DNA of 64,000 bases from Morganella psychrotolerans (GCF_001676155.1 NZ_LZEW01000001.1:744001-808000), one strand, 5' to 3'; shown: positions 45,480-54,383, counted from the first letter of the stretch. Made by a program: numbers and translations. Notes: generated by a model from the sequence alone, not told the origin.

Positions 45480-45503
45480 TATACCCAATTTCATTCAGGA
45501 TAG
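45480..45503. repeat. ERIC-type repeat, half element providing a ribosome-binding site
   Basis: TATACCCAATTTCATTCAGG then ATAGC: the left arm only. AGGA within this arm (45497-45500) is the only ribosome-binding site 7 bp before ATG 45508 of the DUF4184 gene. Confidence 0.7.
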
Positions 45504-45507
45504 CACT

Positions 45508-46251
45508 ATGCCATGGACATTTTCTCATCCGGCGGTTGTTTTTCCGCTGAAACATTCCCGTTTCGGACGCGGGCTGAATCTTCCCGCTCTGATAACCGGC
45601 AGTCTCTCGCCCGATTTACTGTATTCTTTCGGGTTATACCGCGCGGCAGGTGATGCGCACCATTTCAGTGGCTGGTTTTATACCGGACTGCCGCTTTGTC
45701 TGCTTATTATACTGGTTTTTCATTATTTGTCTGATCCGCTGAAAAAAATCCTGCCCGTTCCTGTAACCGATCCGCTGACCGGGTCATGGCGCAGAAATTT
45801 TATCCTGTTGATTTCTCTGTTTATTGGTGCCGCCACTCATATTATCTGGGATGCGTTTACCCATGAAACCGGCACTGTCGTCAGAGCGGTGTCACTGTTG
45901 CAGGCGTCTGCATTACAGGGGATGACTGACGGGCAGGAGATAGCTGTCTACAAAGTGTTACAGCACTTCGGCTCACTGCTCGGTGCCGGGTATCTTTGTC
46001 TGGTGTATATCCGGTATCAGCGCAGGCTTGAGGCCGTGCAGCAACAGGAAAACCGCCGTAAATTTATCCGGCTGACGGGTCTTGCTGTGCTTTCTGCCCT
46101 TTGTGCATTGCCGGTTGCGTTGTGGCTGTCACAGACGGTTTCCGGTTTTCATGTGAATCGCTTTGTTTTTTATGAATTGTCGCTGACTGTGCCGTTTTTG
46201 TTCGGATTTATTATATTGATGGCTCTATTTTATGCAGTTAAGCGGGTCTGA
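45508..46251 (+). CDS. DUF4184 family membrane protein
   Basis: A 247-residue inner-membrane protein, family DUF4184: MPWTFSHPAVVFPLKH at the start, ALITGSLSPDLLYSFGLY, FIGAATHIIWDAFTHETG and LQHFGSLLGAGYLCLVY. The conserved His and Asp residues (SHP, SPD, TH, WDAFTH) recall metal-dependent hydrolases of the YdjM/phospholipase-like superfamily, but no function is established. About six hydrophobic segments. The only plausible ribosome-binding site lies inside an ERIC half element. Confidence 0.85.
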   Translation: MPWTFSHPAVVFPLKHSRFGRGLNLPALITGSLSPDLLYSFGLYRAAGDAHHFSGWFYTGLPLCLLIILVFHYLSDPLKKILPVPVTDPLTGSWRRNFILLISLFIGAATHIIWDAFTHETGTVVRAVSLLQASALQGMTDGQEIAVYKVLQHFGSLLGAGYLCLVYIRYQRRLEAVQQQENRRKFIRLTGLAVLSALCALPVALWLSQTVSGFHVNRFVFYELSLTVPFLFGFIILMALFYAVKRV

Positions 46252-46322
46252 CGGCTTTATTCTGTGTGTTTTGACGTCATTCCGGTATTCTTAGCGCAAT
46301 ATACCTGTTCAGAGGAAATACC

Positions 46323-46787
46323 ATGGCAATCTGGGTCGATGCTGACGCCTGTCCGAAAGTAATTAAAGAGATACTCTACAGAGCGGCAGATCGCGAAAAA
46401 ATAGAGATTACATTTGTTGCCAACCAGCGCCTGGTTGTACCGGCATCTCCGTTTCTGCGGACATTACAGGTGCCCGCCGGGTTTGATGTCGCCGATAACG
46501 AAATTGTCCGCCGGGTTCAGACTGATGAACTGGTGATCACCGCCGATATTCCGCTGGCAGCGGAAGTGCTGGAAAAGGGCGGTGTTGCGCTCAATCCGCG
46601 TGGCGAACGCTATAGCAATGCCACTATCCGTGAACGCCTGACTATGCGTGATTTTATGGACACCATGCGTGCCAGCGGTGTTCAGACCGGCGGTCCGGCA
46701 ACCATGAATCAGCGTGACCGTCAGCAGTTTGCCAATGAACTGGATAAATGGTTGTTACAGCGTAAAAAACGTCTCGCAGCGTCCTGA
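46323..46787 (+). CDS. yaiI: UPF0178/DUF188 family protein YaiI
   Basis: A 154-residue PIN-like (NYN/DUF188) protein: [18 protein letters not shown] with acidic residues at 6 and 8, [26 protein letters not shown]-like core ([20 protein letters not shown]) and [18 protein letters not shown]-like acidic residues suggest nuclease chemistry, unproven. GAGGAAA precedes ATG 46323. A single conserved enterobacterial gene followed by a weak terminator. Confidence 0.93.
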   Translation: MAIWVDADACPKVIKEILYRAADREKIEITFVANQRLVVPASPFLRTLQVPAGFDVADNEIVRRVQTDELVITADIPLAAEVLEKGGVALNPRGERYSNATIRERLTMRDFMDTMRASGVQTGGPATMNQRDRQQFANELDKWLLQRKKRLAAS

Positions 46788-46818
46788 TATCCCCTCACTA
46801 TTAATATATTAATGTTTT

Positions 46819-46841
46819 CCGGGCTGCATGATGTGGCCCGG
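46819..46841 (+). terminator. Probable terminator of yaiI
   Basis: CCGGGC (46819-46824), 11-nt loop, GCCCGG (46836-46841), followed by TGTTTTTG. Confidence 0.6.
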
Positions 46842-47052
46842 TGTTTTTGTTTGTTACTATCACCACCATAAATGTAACAATTCCCTCTTTGTGTTCATTA
46901 TCTAACCTTAAACACTACAATAACAATGGGTTATAATTGTATTGTGGTTATATCCCCGCAGACGATCTGGTCTGAATCCAACTAAATACCTCGCCAAATT
47001 CGATATTTTATATCGGTTATACCTGATAATGCTTCTATTTAGTCCCGATATT

Positions 47053-47101
47053 ATTAACAATACGTCATATTCATTAACAATATAATGATCTTTGTTATAA
47101 T
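47053..47101 (+). promoter_or_regulatory. Probable promoter of the amino acid deaminase operon with direct repeats
   Basis: -10 TATAAT (47096-47101) and -35-like TTAACA (47074-47079), spacer 16. The 10-mer ATTAACAATA occurs at 47053-47062 and 47073-47082, offset by 20 bp (about two helical turns), the second covering the -35. This arrangement fits an activator site. The rest of the 375-bp gap upstream of the deaminase (46788-47162) is AT-rich with no other recognised feature. Confidence 0.5.
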
Positions 47102-47162
47102 TAGCGTGCTACTTTATTAGAGAATTACAATATAAATATTAAATAAAATGATGAGGCTTTAG

Positions 47163-48587
47163 ATGAAAATCTCACGCAGAAAGTTAATTTTAGGGGTTGG
47201 TGCTGCCGGGGTATTGGCAGGTGGTGCTTCAGTATTAGTTCCGATGGTGCGCCGCGACGGTAAATTTGTGGAAACCACATCCCGTGCAAAAGCGGTTGCC
47301 GGTACAGAAGGTGCGTTACCGAAAGAAGCTGATACGGTGATTATCGGCGGCGGCATGATGGGCATAATGACCGCAATTAACCTGGCGGAAAGAGGCATGA
47401 GCGTCACCGTCCTGGAAAAAGGGGATATTGCCGGTGAGCAGTCCGGCCGGGCTTACAGCCAGATCATCAGCTACAAAACATCAAAAGAAATTTTCCCGCT
47501 GCACCATTACGGCAAAATGCTGTGGCGCGGTATGAATGAAAAAATTGGTGCGGATACCAGCTACCGGACTCAGGGTCGTGTTGAAGTGCCGTCAAGTGCG
47601 GACGATCTCGAAAAATCACAGGCGTGGGTTGAATCCGCCAAAGTGTGGGCGTCTGATTTTGATGCGCCGCTCAATACCCGTTTTATTAAGGGTGATGAAT
47701 TAAAACAACGCCTTGCCGGTGCAAAAACAGACTGGCCAGTTGCCGGGTTTGAAGAAGATTCCGGCAGTGTGGACCCGGAAACAGGTGTGCCGGTTCTGGC
47801 AGAATATGCCAAAACGCTGGGTGTCAAAATTTTCACCCATTGTGCGGTTCGCGGCATTGAAACCGCAGGCGGTAAAGTATCTGATGTTGTTACTGAGAAA
47901 GGCGCAATCAAAACCTCTCATGTTGTACTGACCGGGGGGATCTGGTCGCGTCTGTTTATGGGCAATCTGGGTATTGATATCCCGACACTGAATGTGTATT
48001 TGTCACAGCAAAGGGTTTCCGGCGTACCGGGAGCACCACGCGGCAATGTGCATTTACCGAGCGGTATTCACTTCCGCGAGCAGGCGGATGGTACTTATGC
48101 CGTAGCTCCGCGCATTTTCACCAGCTCCGTGGTGAAAGACAGCTTCCTGCTGGGACCTAAATTCCTGCATCTGCTGGGCGGCGGCGAATTGCCGCTGGAG
48201 TTCTCCATCGGGGAAGATTTATTTAACTCCTTTAAAATGGCGACATCCTGGAACCTTGATGAAGCATCACCTTTTGAGACTTACCGGATTGCGACAGCCA
48301 CACAAAACAGCGAACATCTGGATGCGGTATTCGCCCGCATGAAAGCAGAGTTCCCTGTATTTGAACAATCAAAAGTGGTTGAGCGCTGGGGCGCGATTGT
48401 TGCACCAACGTTCGACGAACTGCCGATTATTTCTGAAGTGAAAGAGTATCCGGGGCTGGTTATTAATACAGCGACCGTCTGGGGAATGACCGAAGGTCCG
48501 GCATCCGGTGAAATTACAGCGGATATTGTTACCGGCAAAAAACCGGTTATTGATCCGGCACCGTTTAGTCTTTCGCGTTTCAGTTAA
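47163..48587 (+). CDS. Membrane-bound L-amino acid deaminase
   Basis: A 474-residue FAD enzyme closely matching the Proteus L-amino acid deaminases: MKISRRKLILGVGAAGVLAG anchor with twin arginines, FAD motif GGGMMG (62-67), EQSGRAYSQIISY, GVPGAPRGNVHLPSGIHFRE, FTSSVVKDSFLLGPKF and VINTATVWGMTEGPASGE. It oxidatively deaminates amino acids (phenylalanine, leucine, methionine and others) to 2-keto acids and ammonia, passing electrons to the respiratory chain; the catalytic domain faces the periplasm. It causes the phenylalanine-deaminase reaction of this group. The periplasmic RidA gene follows by 37 bp. Confidence 0.95.
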   Translation: MKISRRKLILGVGAAGVLAGGASVLVPMVRRDGKFVETTSRAKAVAGTEGALPKEADTVIIGGGMMGIMTAINLAERGMSVTVLEKGDIAGEQSGRAYSQIISYKTSKEIFPLHHYGKMLWRGMNEKIGADTSYRTQGRVEVPSSADDLEKSQAWVESAKVWASDFDAPLNTRFIKGDELKQRLAGAKTDWPVAGFEEDSGSVDPETGVPVLAEYAKTLGVKIFTHCAVRGIETAGGKVSDVVTEKGAIKTSHVVLTGGIWSRLFMGNLGIDIPTLNVYLSQQRVSGVPGAPRGNVHLPSGIHFREQADGTYAVAPRIFTSSVVKDSFLLGPKFLHLLGGGELPLEFSIGEDLFNSFKMATSWNLDEASPFETYRIATATQNSEHLDAVFARMKAEFPVFEQSKVVERWGAIVAPTFDELPIISEVKEYPGLVINTATVWGMTEGPASGEITADIVTGKKPVIDPAPFSLSRFS

Positions 48588-48624
48588 TTAGTTAATTACC
48601 TGCAATATTATAAAGAGGCTCAAT

Positions 48625-49113
48625 ATGCGTTATAAAAGTTTACTGTTAGCTCTTCCGTTAGTCTGGGGTGCGGCAAATGCAGCTGAGGGTGTTGTTCATC
48701 ACAAACTGAACGGCATGCCTATCTCTGAATCTGTGGAAATCAGCGGCAACAAAAACATTATTTTCCTCAGCGGAAAAGTTCCGGCGAAGATTTCAAAAGA
48801 CGCACCTGAAGGCGTTCTGGCGTCTTACGGCAATACTGAAGCTCAGACCATCAGTGTTATGGAACAAATCAAAGCACATCTGGCTGAATTAGGTCTGGAA
48901 ATGAAAGATGTGGTGAAAATGCAGGTGTTCCTGGTCGGCGGTGACGAGACTAACGGCACAATGGATTTCGCAGGCTTTATGGCAGGCTATTCCAAATTTT
49001 ATAACGACAAAGACTCCGGCAATGCATTACCGGCACGCAGTACTTTCCAGGTTGCTAAATTAGCCAACCCGGCATGGCGTGTGGAAATTGAAGTAACCGC
49101 AGTACGCCCGTAA
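48625..49113 (+). CDS. Periplasmic RidA/YjgF family protein
   Basis: A 162-residue RidA-fold protein with a Sec signal peptide (MRYKSLLLALPLVWGAANA, then AEG). The catalytic-type arginine and glutamate of RidA are kept (PARSTFQVAKLANPAWRVEI, next E). Cytosolic RidA hydrolyses reactive 2-imino acids to keto acids. Export to the periplasm, right after the deaminase that makes imino acids there, suggests it speeds imine hydrolysis or protects periplasmic enzymes. It is cotranscribed with the deaminase (37-bp gap, AAAGAGGC ribosome-binding site). Confidence 0.9.
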   Translation: MRYKSLLLALPLVWGAANAAEGVVHHKLNGMPISESVEISGNKNIIFLSGKVPAKISKDAPEGVLASYGNTEAQTISVMEQIKAHLAELGLEMKDVVKMQVFLVGGDETNGTMDFAGFMAGYSKFYNDKDSGNALPARSTFQVAKLANPAWRVEIEVTAVRP

Positions 49114-49120
49114 GGCGATA

Positions 49121-49181
49121 TATACCCTTATTCATTCAAACCGCAGGTTCGTTGGCTGCATCCTGAATGACGTTGGGTATA
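49121..49181. repeat. ERIC-type repeat, 61-bp form
   Basis: Same sequence as 43534-43594. It starts 7 bp after the RidA stop codon, upstream of a hairpin at 49198-49226. Confidence 0.9.
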
Positions 49182-49197
49182 GCCGCATCATAACTAC

Positions 49198-49226
49198 CGG
49201 ATCTACGGCCAAAAGGCGTAGATCCG
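49198..49226 (+). terminator. Hairpin after the deaminase/RidA operon
   Basis: CGGATCTACG (49198-49207), 9-nt loop, CGTAGATCCG (49217-49226), then TCTT; a 10-bp stem without a long T run. Confidence 0.6.
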
Positions 49227-49439
49227 TCTTATCCCCGCCACGCTTCCGTACTAAAATAATTGTCATAACTTGTTGAATTAAGATATCTAATTCCATTATT
49301 TCATGGCATACGCATACTGCGTTATTCTGTTTTTCTGAGACAACGATATGCTGACACGAGTCCGCTTTTCACTATAAAATGGTACTCCGCCTGCTAACTC
49401 TTCCTGTATTCGACATAATCCCGCACCTTTTATATGGTT

Positions 49440-49480
49440 TTGATATGAATCAATAAGGTCTGACCAGTCCCTCTTATGAT
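49440..49480 (+). promoter_or_regulatory. FNR box and -10 element for dmsABC
   Basis: TTGAT-ATGA-ATCAA (49440-49453) is a perfect FNR consensus. TATGAT (49475-49480) lies so that the FNR site is centred at about -41, the class II activation position. It predicts anaerobic induction of dmsABC, 33 bp before the gene start. Confidence 0.85.
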
Positions 49481-49512
49481 TATCGGTAATTAAAGAGCGA
49501 TGTGAGATTATA

Positions 49513-51912
49513 ATGACAACAAAAATAATACCTGAAAATACGGATGGATTGCCGGTCAGCCGCCGTCACTTTGTGCAGGCGGGTGCCGCACTGGTTACCT
49601 TACCGTTTATCAGCAGCAACGCCTGCGCACAGGCAGATGAAAGCCTGCCGCAGAGTTCAGCAGACAGCGTGGCAGCGAATGCCGGAGCCGATGTGATAGC
49701 CACATGCAGCACCTTTGACTGCGGCGGTAAATGTGATATCCGCGCTCATGTGAAAGAGGGGATTGTTACACGAATAACAACCCGTCCGGATGCCGATCTT
49801 GATGATGACATGCCGGTGATGCGGGCGTGTGTCCGCGGGCGCGGTTACCGCAAATTTGTCTATAACGCAGATCGGCTGAAATACCCGATGAAACGGGTCG
49901 GTAAGCGCGGTGAAGGGAAATTTGAGCGGATTTCATGGGATGAAGCAACCACCCTGATCGCGGAAAATGTCACCCGTCTGACAGAAAAACATGGCGCAGC
50001 CAGCCGTTTTCTGACAGTTAATACCGCCGTTACCGGGGGTATTTTTTCCGGTGATACTATGATGAAGAAACTGTTTAATCTGACCGGCGGCTATCTGCCG
50101 TATTATCACTCCGTCAGTCTGGGAAACACTGTCAAAGTCACCCCTTATACCTACGGGATTGCCAAAACCGGCAGCTCGATGGATACCCTGGCAAATACGC
50201 CGTTAGTGATCCTCTGGGGACATAACCCGAACGAAACCGTATTCGGGCATTCCAATCATTACTATCAGAAAATGAAGCAGAACGGCACAAAGTTTATTGT
50301 CGTTGATCCGCGCTATTCTGATACCGCGCAGTCTCTGGCTGATCAGTGGGTTCCGCTGCTGCCGACCACGGATAATGCCCTGATGGATGCGATGATGTAT
50401 GTCATCGTCACTGAAAATATCCACGACAAAGCGTTTGTGGATAAATATGTTATCGGCTTTGATGAAGAGCATATGCCGGAAGGCGTCCCGGCGGGTGAAT
50501 CGCTGGTTTCTTATCTGACCGGTAAAAAAGACGGCACCGAAAAAACACCGGAGTGGGCAGAAAAAATCACCCGCGTCCCGGCAAATACTATCCGCCAGTT
50601 GGCGCGTGAGTATGCGATGACCAAACCGGCGGCACTTATCCAGGGCTGGGGTCCGCAGCGCCATATCTGTGGTGAGCGCAGCGCGCGCGGCTCCACGTTG
50701 CTGGCAGCGATCACCGGGAATGTCGGGAAAGAGGGCGCATGGGCTGCCGGTTACGGTGGCGGCGGTAACCGTGTGTCAATGCACGGACCGGATACCGGTG
50801 AAAACCCGGTTAAAGCGCAAATCTCCATTATGAACTGGATGCAGGCAGTTGAAGATGCCGGTAAAGTGCGCCCGGAAGACGGGTTACTCGGTGTTGATAA
50901 GCTTGATAGCAATATCAAAATGATCTTCTCGCTGGCGGGCAACTATCTGGTTAATCAGAACCCGGATGTGAATGCGGCGGCAAAATTACTGGCAGATGAA
51001 TCAAAAGTTGAATTTATCGTCGTCAGTGACCTGTATATGTCACCGTCCGCCAAATACGCCGATCTGCTGCTGCCGGAAACCAGCTTTATGGAGCGCTGGA
51101 ATATCGGTGATACCTGGGGCACCGGCAGCTACTTTATTCTGTCAGAAAAACTCATCGAACCTGCATTTGAACGCCGTTCTGATTATGACTGGATAAGCGA
51201 CGTTGCAGACAAAATGGGTGTAAAAGAGGCGCTGACAGAAGGGCGCAGTGAAAAAGAGTGGATTGCTTATCTTGTCGGAATGAATAAAGCCCGCTTCCCT
51301 GAGCGTCCTGATTTCCCGACCTTTGAGGAATTACAGAAAACCCGCCGTTATCTTTTCAAAGAGAAGCCGTTTATTGCTTTTGAAGAGAATATCCGCGACC
51401 CGGAAAATAATCCGTTCCCGACACCGTCCGGCAAAATTGAAATCTTCTCCAAACGCCTGTATGACATGCAGAACCCGGATATTCCGGCGTTGTCACATTA
51501 TGTTCCGGCAATTGAAGGACCGGAAGATAAACTGACTGACACCTATCCGCTTCAGATGCTGACCTGGAAAGGGCGCAACCGCGCAAACTCCACACAGTTT
51601 TCTAATCCGTGGTTACAGGAAGTGCAGGGACAGGCGCTGTGGATAAACCCGATCGATGCAGAAAATCGCGGGATCAATGAAGGGGATATGGTGCGTATTT
51701 ATAATGAGCGCGGCATTTCTCAGATCCCCGCGCTTATCACTCAGCGCATTATCCCGGGCGTTGTCGGGATGCAGGCGGGCGCCTGGTGGAACCCGGATGA
51801 AAAAGGTGTTGATCACGGCGGCTGCCCGAATGTGCTGACATCCACACGGATGACCCCGCTGGCACACGGTAACTCGCATCTGACAGTTTTGGTTGAGGTA
51901 ATAAAAGCATGA
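49513..51912 (+). CDS. dmsA: DMSO reductase family molybdoenzyme, catalytic subunit DmsA-like
   Basis: A 799-residue molybdo-bis-MGD enzyme. The Tat signal is SRRHFVQAGAALVTLPF (from residue 16). An N-terminal [4Fe-4S] cluster uses C65, C70, C74 and C106 (CSTFDCGGKC, then RACVRGRG); C-x4-C is one residue longer than in E. coli DmsA. It aligns with DmsA through RLKYPMKRVGKRGEGKFERI, YHSVSLGN (candidate Mo-ligand serine), QGWGPQRHICGE and GGCPNVLTSTR. It reduces DMSO, amine N-oxides or a related acceptor in anaerobic respiration. dmsB overlaps by 4 bp; no dmsD chaperone is nearby. Confidence 0.9.
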   Translation: MTTKIIPENTDGLPVSRRHFVQAGAALVTLPFISSNACAQADESLPQSSADSVAANAGADVIATCSTFDCGGKCDIRAHVKEGIVTRITTRPDADLDDDMPVMRACVRGRGYRKFVYNADRLKYPMKRVGKRGEGKFERISWDEATTLIAENVTRLTEKHGAASRFLTVNTAVTGGIFSGDTMMKKLFNLTGGYLPYYHSVSLGNTVKVTPYTYGIAKTGSSMDTLANTPLVILWGHNPNETVFGHSNHYYQKMKQNGTKFIVVDPRYSDTAQSLADQWVPLLPTTDNALMDAMMYVIVTENIHDKAFVDKYVIGFDEEHMPEGVPAGESLVSYLTGKKDGTEKTPEWAEKITRVPANTIRQLAREYAMTKPAALIQGWGPQRHICGERSARGSTLLAAITGNVGKEGAWAAGYGGGGNRVSMHGPDTGENPVKAQISIMNWMQAVEDAGKVRPEDGLLGVDKLDSNIKMIFSLAGNYLVNQNPDVNAAAKLLADESKVEFIVVSDLYMSPSAKYADLLLPETSFMERWNIGDTWGTGSYFILSEKLIEPAFERRSDYDWISDVADKMGVKEALTEGRSEKEWIAYLVGMNKARFPERPDFPTFEELQKTRRYLFKEKPFIAFEENIRDPENNPFPTPSGKIEIFSKRLYDMQNPDIPALSHYVPAIEGPEDKLTDTYPLQMLTWKGRNRANSTQFSNPWLQEVQGQALWINPIDAENRGINEGDMVRIYNERGISQIPALITQRIIPGVVGMQAGAWWNPDEKGVDHGGCPNVLTSTRMTPLAHGNSHLTVLVEVIKA

Positions 51913-52538
51913 GTGACTTTAAAGAATATGCACCGGTCAGTGATGAACAGCTCGGGTTCTTTATTGACTCCTCACGCTGTTCCGGCTGCAAAGCCTGCCA
52001 GGTAGCCTGTAAAGATAAAAACAATCTGGAAGTCGGGCGGAAATTCCGCCGCGTGTATGAAGTTCAGGGCGGGGGATTTGCACCCAATGGTCAGGGCGGC
52101 TATGAAAACAATGTGTTTTCCTACACCTTAACTATCTCCTGTAACCATTGTGCCGATCCGGTCTGTGTTAAAAACTGCCCGACCACCGCGATGCATAAAC
52201 GTCCCGGCGATGGCATTGTGCGGGTTGATACCGGCAAATGTGTCGGCTGCGGCTATTGTGCCTGGTCGTGCCCTTACGGCGCGCCGCAGATGAATAAAGA
52301 GACGGGGCAAATGTCCAAATGTGACCTTTGTGTGGACTTGCTGGCAGAGGGTCAGAACCCTGTGTGTGTTGATACCTGTCCGCTGAATGCCATAAAATTC
52401 GGTAAAATCCGTGAACTTCGTGAAAAATACGGGCATTTAAGCCAGGTTCAGGGATTGCCGGACTTTACCATCACACAGCCGAATCTGGTGATAAAACCAC
52501 ACAAAGGCGCGCAGAATAAAGGGGAGGTTAAATCATGA
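51909..52538 (+). CDS. dmsB: DMSO reductase iron-sulfur subunit DmsB
   Basis: A 209-residue ferredoxin-type subunit with four [4Fe-4S] motifs: CSGCKACQVAC, CNHCADPVCVKNCP, CVGCGYCAWSCP and CDLCVDLLAEGQNPVCVDTC. It passes electrons from the membrane subunit to the molybdenum subunit. ATG overlaps the dmsA stop as ATGA, and its own stop overlaps dmsC the same way. Confidence 0.94.
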   Translation: MSDFKEYAPVSDEQLGFFIDSSRCSGCKACQVACKDKNNLEVGRKFRRVYEVQGGGFAPNGQGGYENNVFSYTLTISCNHCADPVCVKNCPTTAMHKRPGDGIVRVDTGKCVGCGYCAWSCPYGAPQMNKETGQMSKCDLCVDLLAEGQNPVCVDTCPLNAIKFGKIRELREKYGHLSQVQGLPDFTITQPNLVIKPHKGAQNKGEVKS

Positions 52539-53407
52539 GCGAGTGGCCGTTAGTTGCATTTACGTTATTAGTACAAAGCTCGGTCGGTGTTGTGATTTTT
52601 TCCGCACTTTTTTTCTGTCGTCTGGAAAAATCGCTGGGTAATCAGCGCGCAAGCCTTGCCATGAAACCGGTATTACTGACCGGCGCAGTTCTGGGCTGCC
52701 TCGGGTTGCTCGCCTCGACACTGCACATGGGGTATCCGTGGAATGCGTTTCATGCGCTGCGCCATATCAGCACCTCGTGGCTGAGCCGTGAGATTGTCTT
52801 TGCCGCGTTATATCTGGGGGCGCTGTGTCTTTATACGCTGTTTGTTCTGATCAAAGGGCGGATGAACCGGAGTATTCTGGCGCTGATTGGATTGCTCGGA
52901 CTGATTGATATTTACTGTATGGCATCCCTGTATTTCAGTACTGCGATGATGACATGGATGCATGTGAATACCTACATCCTGTTCTTTGCCGCGGTATTTG
53001 CCGCAGGCGGTACGATTGCGCTGGGACTCACGGCGCTGCGGGTGAAGTCAGTCATTGACGGTACAACAACTCTGCGGATTGTCGCAGTGGCGCTGGGGCT
53101 GATTTTCCTGGCGGTTGCGGTACGAATGGCGGCTCAGCCATTCTTCCTTGAATGGTTGTCAGAAGCAGCACAAAACAGTGATGCGATAACCTTCCCGCAC
53201 TCACCGCTGGCCGCTTACGCGACAACGTCCGGACTACGGATTATTGCCGGTGCATTATCAATCAGCGGAATTTTATTCCTCGGATTCAGTTTGATGCGGA
53301 TGCGTAACACCGTACTGACCAGTGGTCTGCCGGTTATTTTATCCGGCTCAGTCCTTGTCTTTGCCGGTGAGGTGCTTAACCGGTTTGCGTTTTTTATTGT
53401 TCAGTAG
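52535..53407 (+). CDS. dmsC: DMSO reductase membrane anchor DmsC
   Basis: A 290-residue inner-membrane protein with eight hydrophobic segments, starting MSEWPLVAFTLLVQSSVGVV. HMGYPWNAFHALRHISTSWL is the DmsC menaquinol-site region, keeping the histidine expected to take part in quinol oxidation. It anchors DmsAB and oxidises menaquinol. ATG overlaps the dmsB stop. Confidence 0.92.
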   Translation: MSEWPLVAFTLLVQSSVGVVIFSALFFCRLEKSLGNQRASLAMKPVLLTGAVLGCLGLLASTLHMGYPWNAFHALRHISTSWLSREIVFAALYLGALCLYTLFVLIKGRMNRSILALIGLLGLIDIYCMASLYFSTAMMTWMHVNTYILFFAAVFAAGGTIALGLTALRVKSVIDGTTTLRIVAVALGLIFLAVAVRMAAQPFFLEWLSEAAQNSDAITFPHSPLAAYATTSGLRIIAGALSISGILFLGFSLMRMRNTVLTSGLPVILSGSVLVFAGEVLNRFAFFIVQ

Positions 53408-53413
53408 CTATAG

Positions 53414-53548
53414 ATCCCCTCTTTGAATTTGGCAAAGAGGGGATAACCAATCTGGTCATTCATCTTAATATCCCACTGTTAAATTATATAACAGCGGGAT
53501 TGTCATTCCTGATGTAAAAAAGTATTCCGGATATCTTTCCGGAATACT
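53414..53548 (+). promoter_or_regulatory. Three consecutive hairpins between dmsC and the next gene
   Basis: ATCCCCTCTTTG/CAAAGAGGGGAT (53414-53444), ATCCCACTGTTA/TAACAGCGGGAT (53470-53500, one mismatch) and AGTATTCCGG/CCGGAATACT (53521-53548). The first may terminate dmsABC; the third ends 4 bp before the AGGAGAAA ribosome-binding site of the next gene and could control its translation. Confidence 0.55.
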
Positions 53549-53562
53549 CAGGAGAAATAAAG

Positions 53563-54363
53563 ATGACAGAGAGTAAATCTGAAAAACCGGGTGGCGGTTA
53601 TCTGACAGATTATCAGCATGATGGTGCGTGGCGTAAAGGGATAAAATTCCCGTCCGGAAAACTCAGCTATTATGAGCAGTATGACATTGTTGTAGAAGGT
53701 ATTACCTGGCAAAAACCGGAACAAATTGACAGTGAAAACATTATTCTGATACCTGCTCAGGAAGATATTGTATGGAACAGCAAGATAGGGATATATGGCT
53801 CGCGGGGCATTGAAGCCAGTGAAACCGTCTATATGGACGGTACTGAAGTTAAACCGTTCGGCGGAAAAATAGATAACTCCGGCGCACTGACGCGGATTAT
53901 TTTCGAAGAAGGCAGTGTTACCCGTTACAATAATTATCAGGCAGTTGTTAACGGACACAAATATACTGATTTACCAAAAGATACCGAAAGTAATGCTATC
54001 GGTCTGACCGTGAAAATTGATGAATACGCGGGTGTGGTACTTTCCGGACTTAATGATCGCAGTCAGCCGGTAACTGTATTTGAAAAAGACAGTGATAATA
54101 AACCATTACAGGGATTTGTTATTTTCCACGGAGATACATCGACCTGTATTATGTTCCGCAAAGGCGATCTTACGGCGTTTTCCGCCGGTTATAAACTGTA
54201 TTACGAGGATACATTTACTACCGCATCGATCAATCTCGAACCGGTTCATATCCGTTTTGAATCTGTAGGCAAAAATATCCGGACAGAAGTCCGTCTGGTT
54301 GCGCTGAACAGCGATGGTCAGGATGGCGAAACCCTGTTTCAGGGACGTTATAATCAGTCGTAA
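53563..54363 (+). CDS. Hypothetical protein, no recognised family
   Basis: A 266-residue soluble protein without signal peptide or membrane segment. It is rich in beta-strand patterns and aromatic residues, with loose internal repeats of the form G-x-IDNSGALTRIIFEEGSVTRY and GFVIFHGDTSTCIMFRKGDL, and a charged glycine-rich start (MTESKSEKPGGGYLTDYQHD). I cannot assign a family. It is preceded by AGGAG and a hairpin and followed by a terminator, so it is a single transcription unit or a read-through from dmsABC. Strong start context and codon use support a real gene. Confidence 0.75.
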   Translation: MTESKSEKPGGGYLTDYQHDGAWRKGIKFPSGKLSYYEQYDIVVEGITWQKPEQIDSENIILIPAQEDIVWNSKIGIYGSRGIEASETVYMDGTEVKPFGGKIDNSGALTRIIFEEGSVTRYNNYQAVVNGHKYTDLPKDTESNAIGLTVKIDEYAGVVLSGLNDRSQPVTVFEKDSDNKPLQGFVIFHGDTSTCIMFRKGDLTAFSAGYKLYYEDTFTTASINLEPVHIRFESVGKNIRTEVRLVALNSDGQDGETLFQGRYNQS

Positions 54364-54383
54364 AAGAGAAACAAGTTAGTCAA

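Noticed and set aside
49121-49181. Insertion-sequence end or CRISPR-like repeat
   Set aside because: The same 61-bp unit recurs at scattered single sites with ERIC arms; no transposase and no regularly spaced array.
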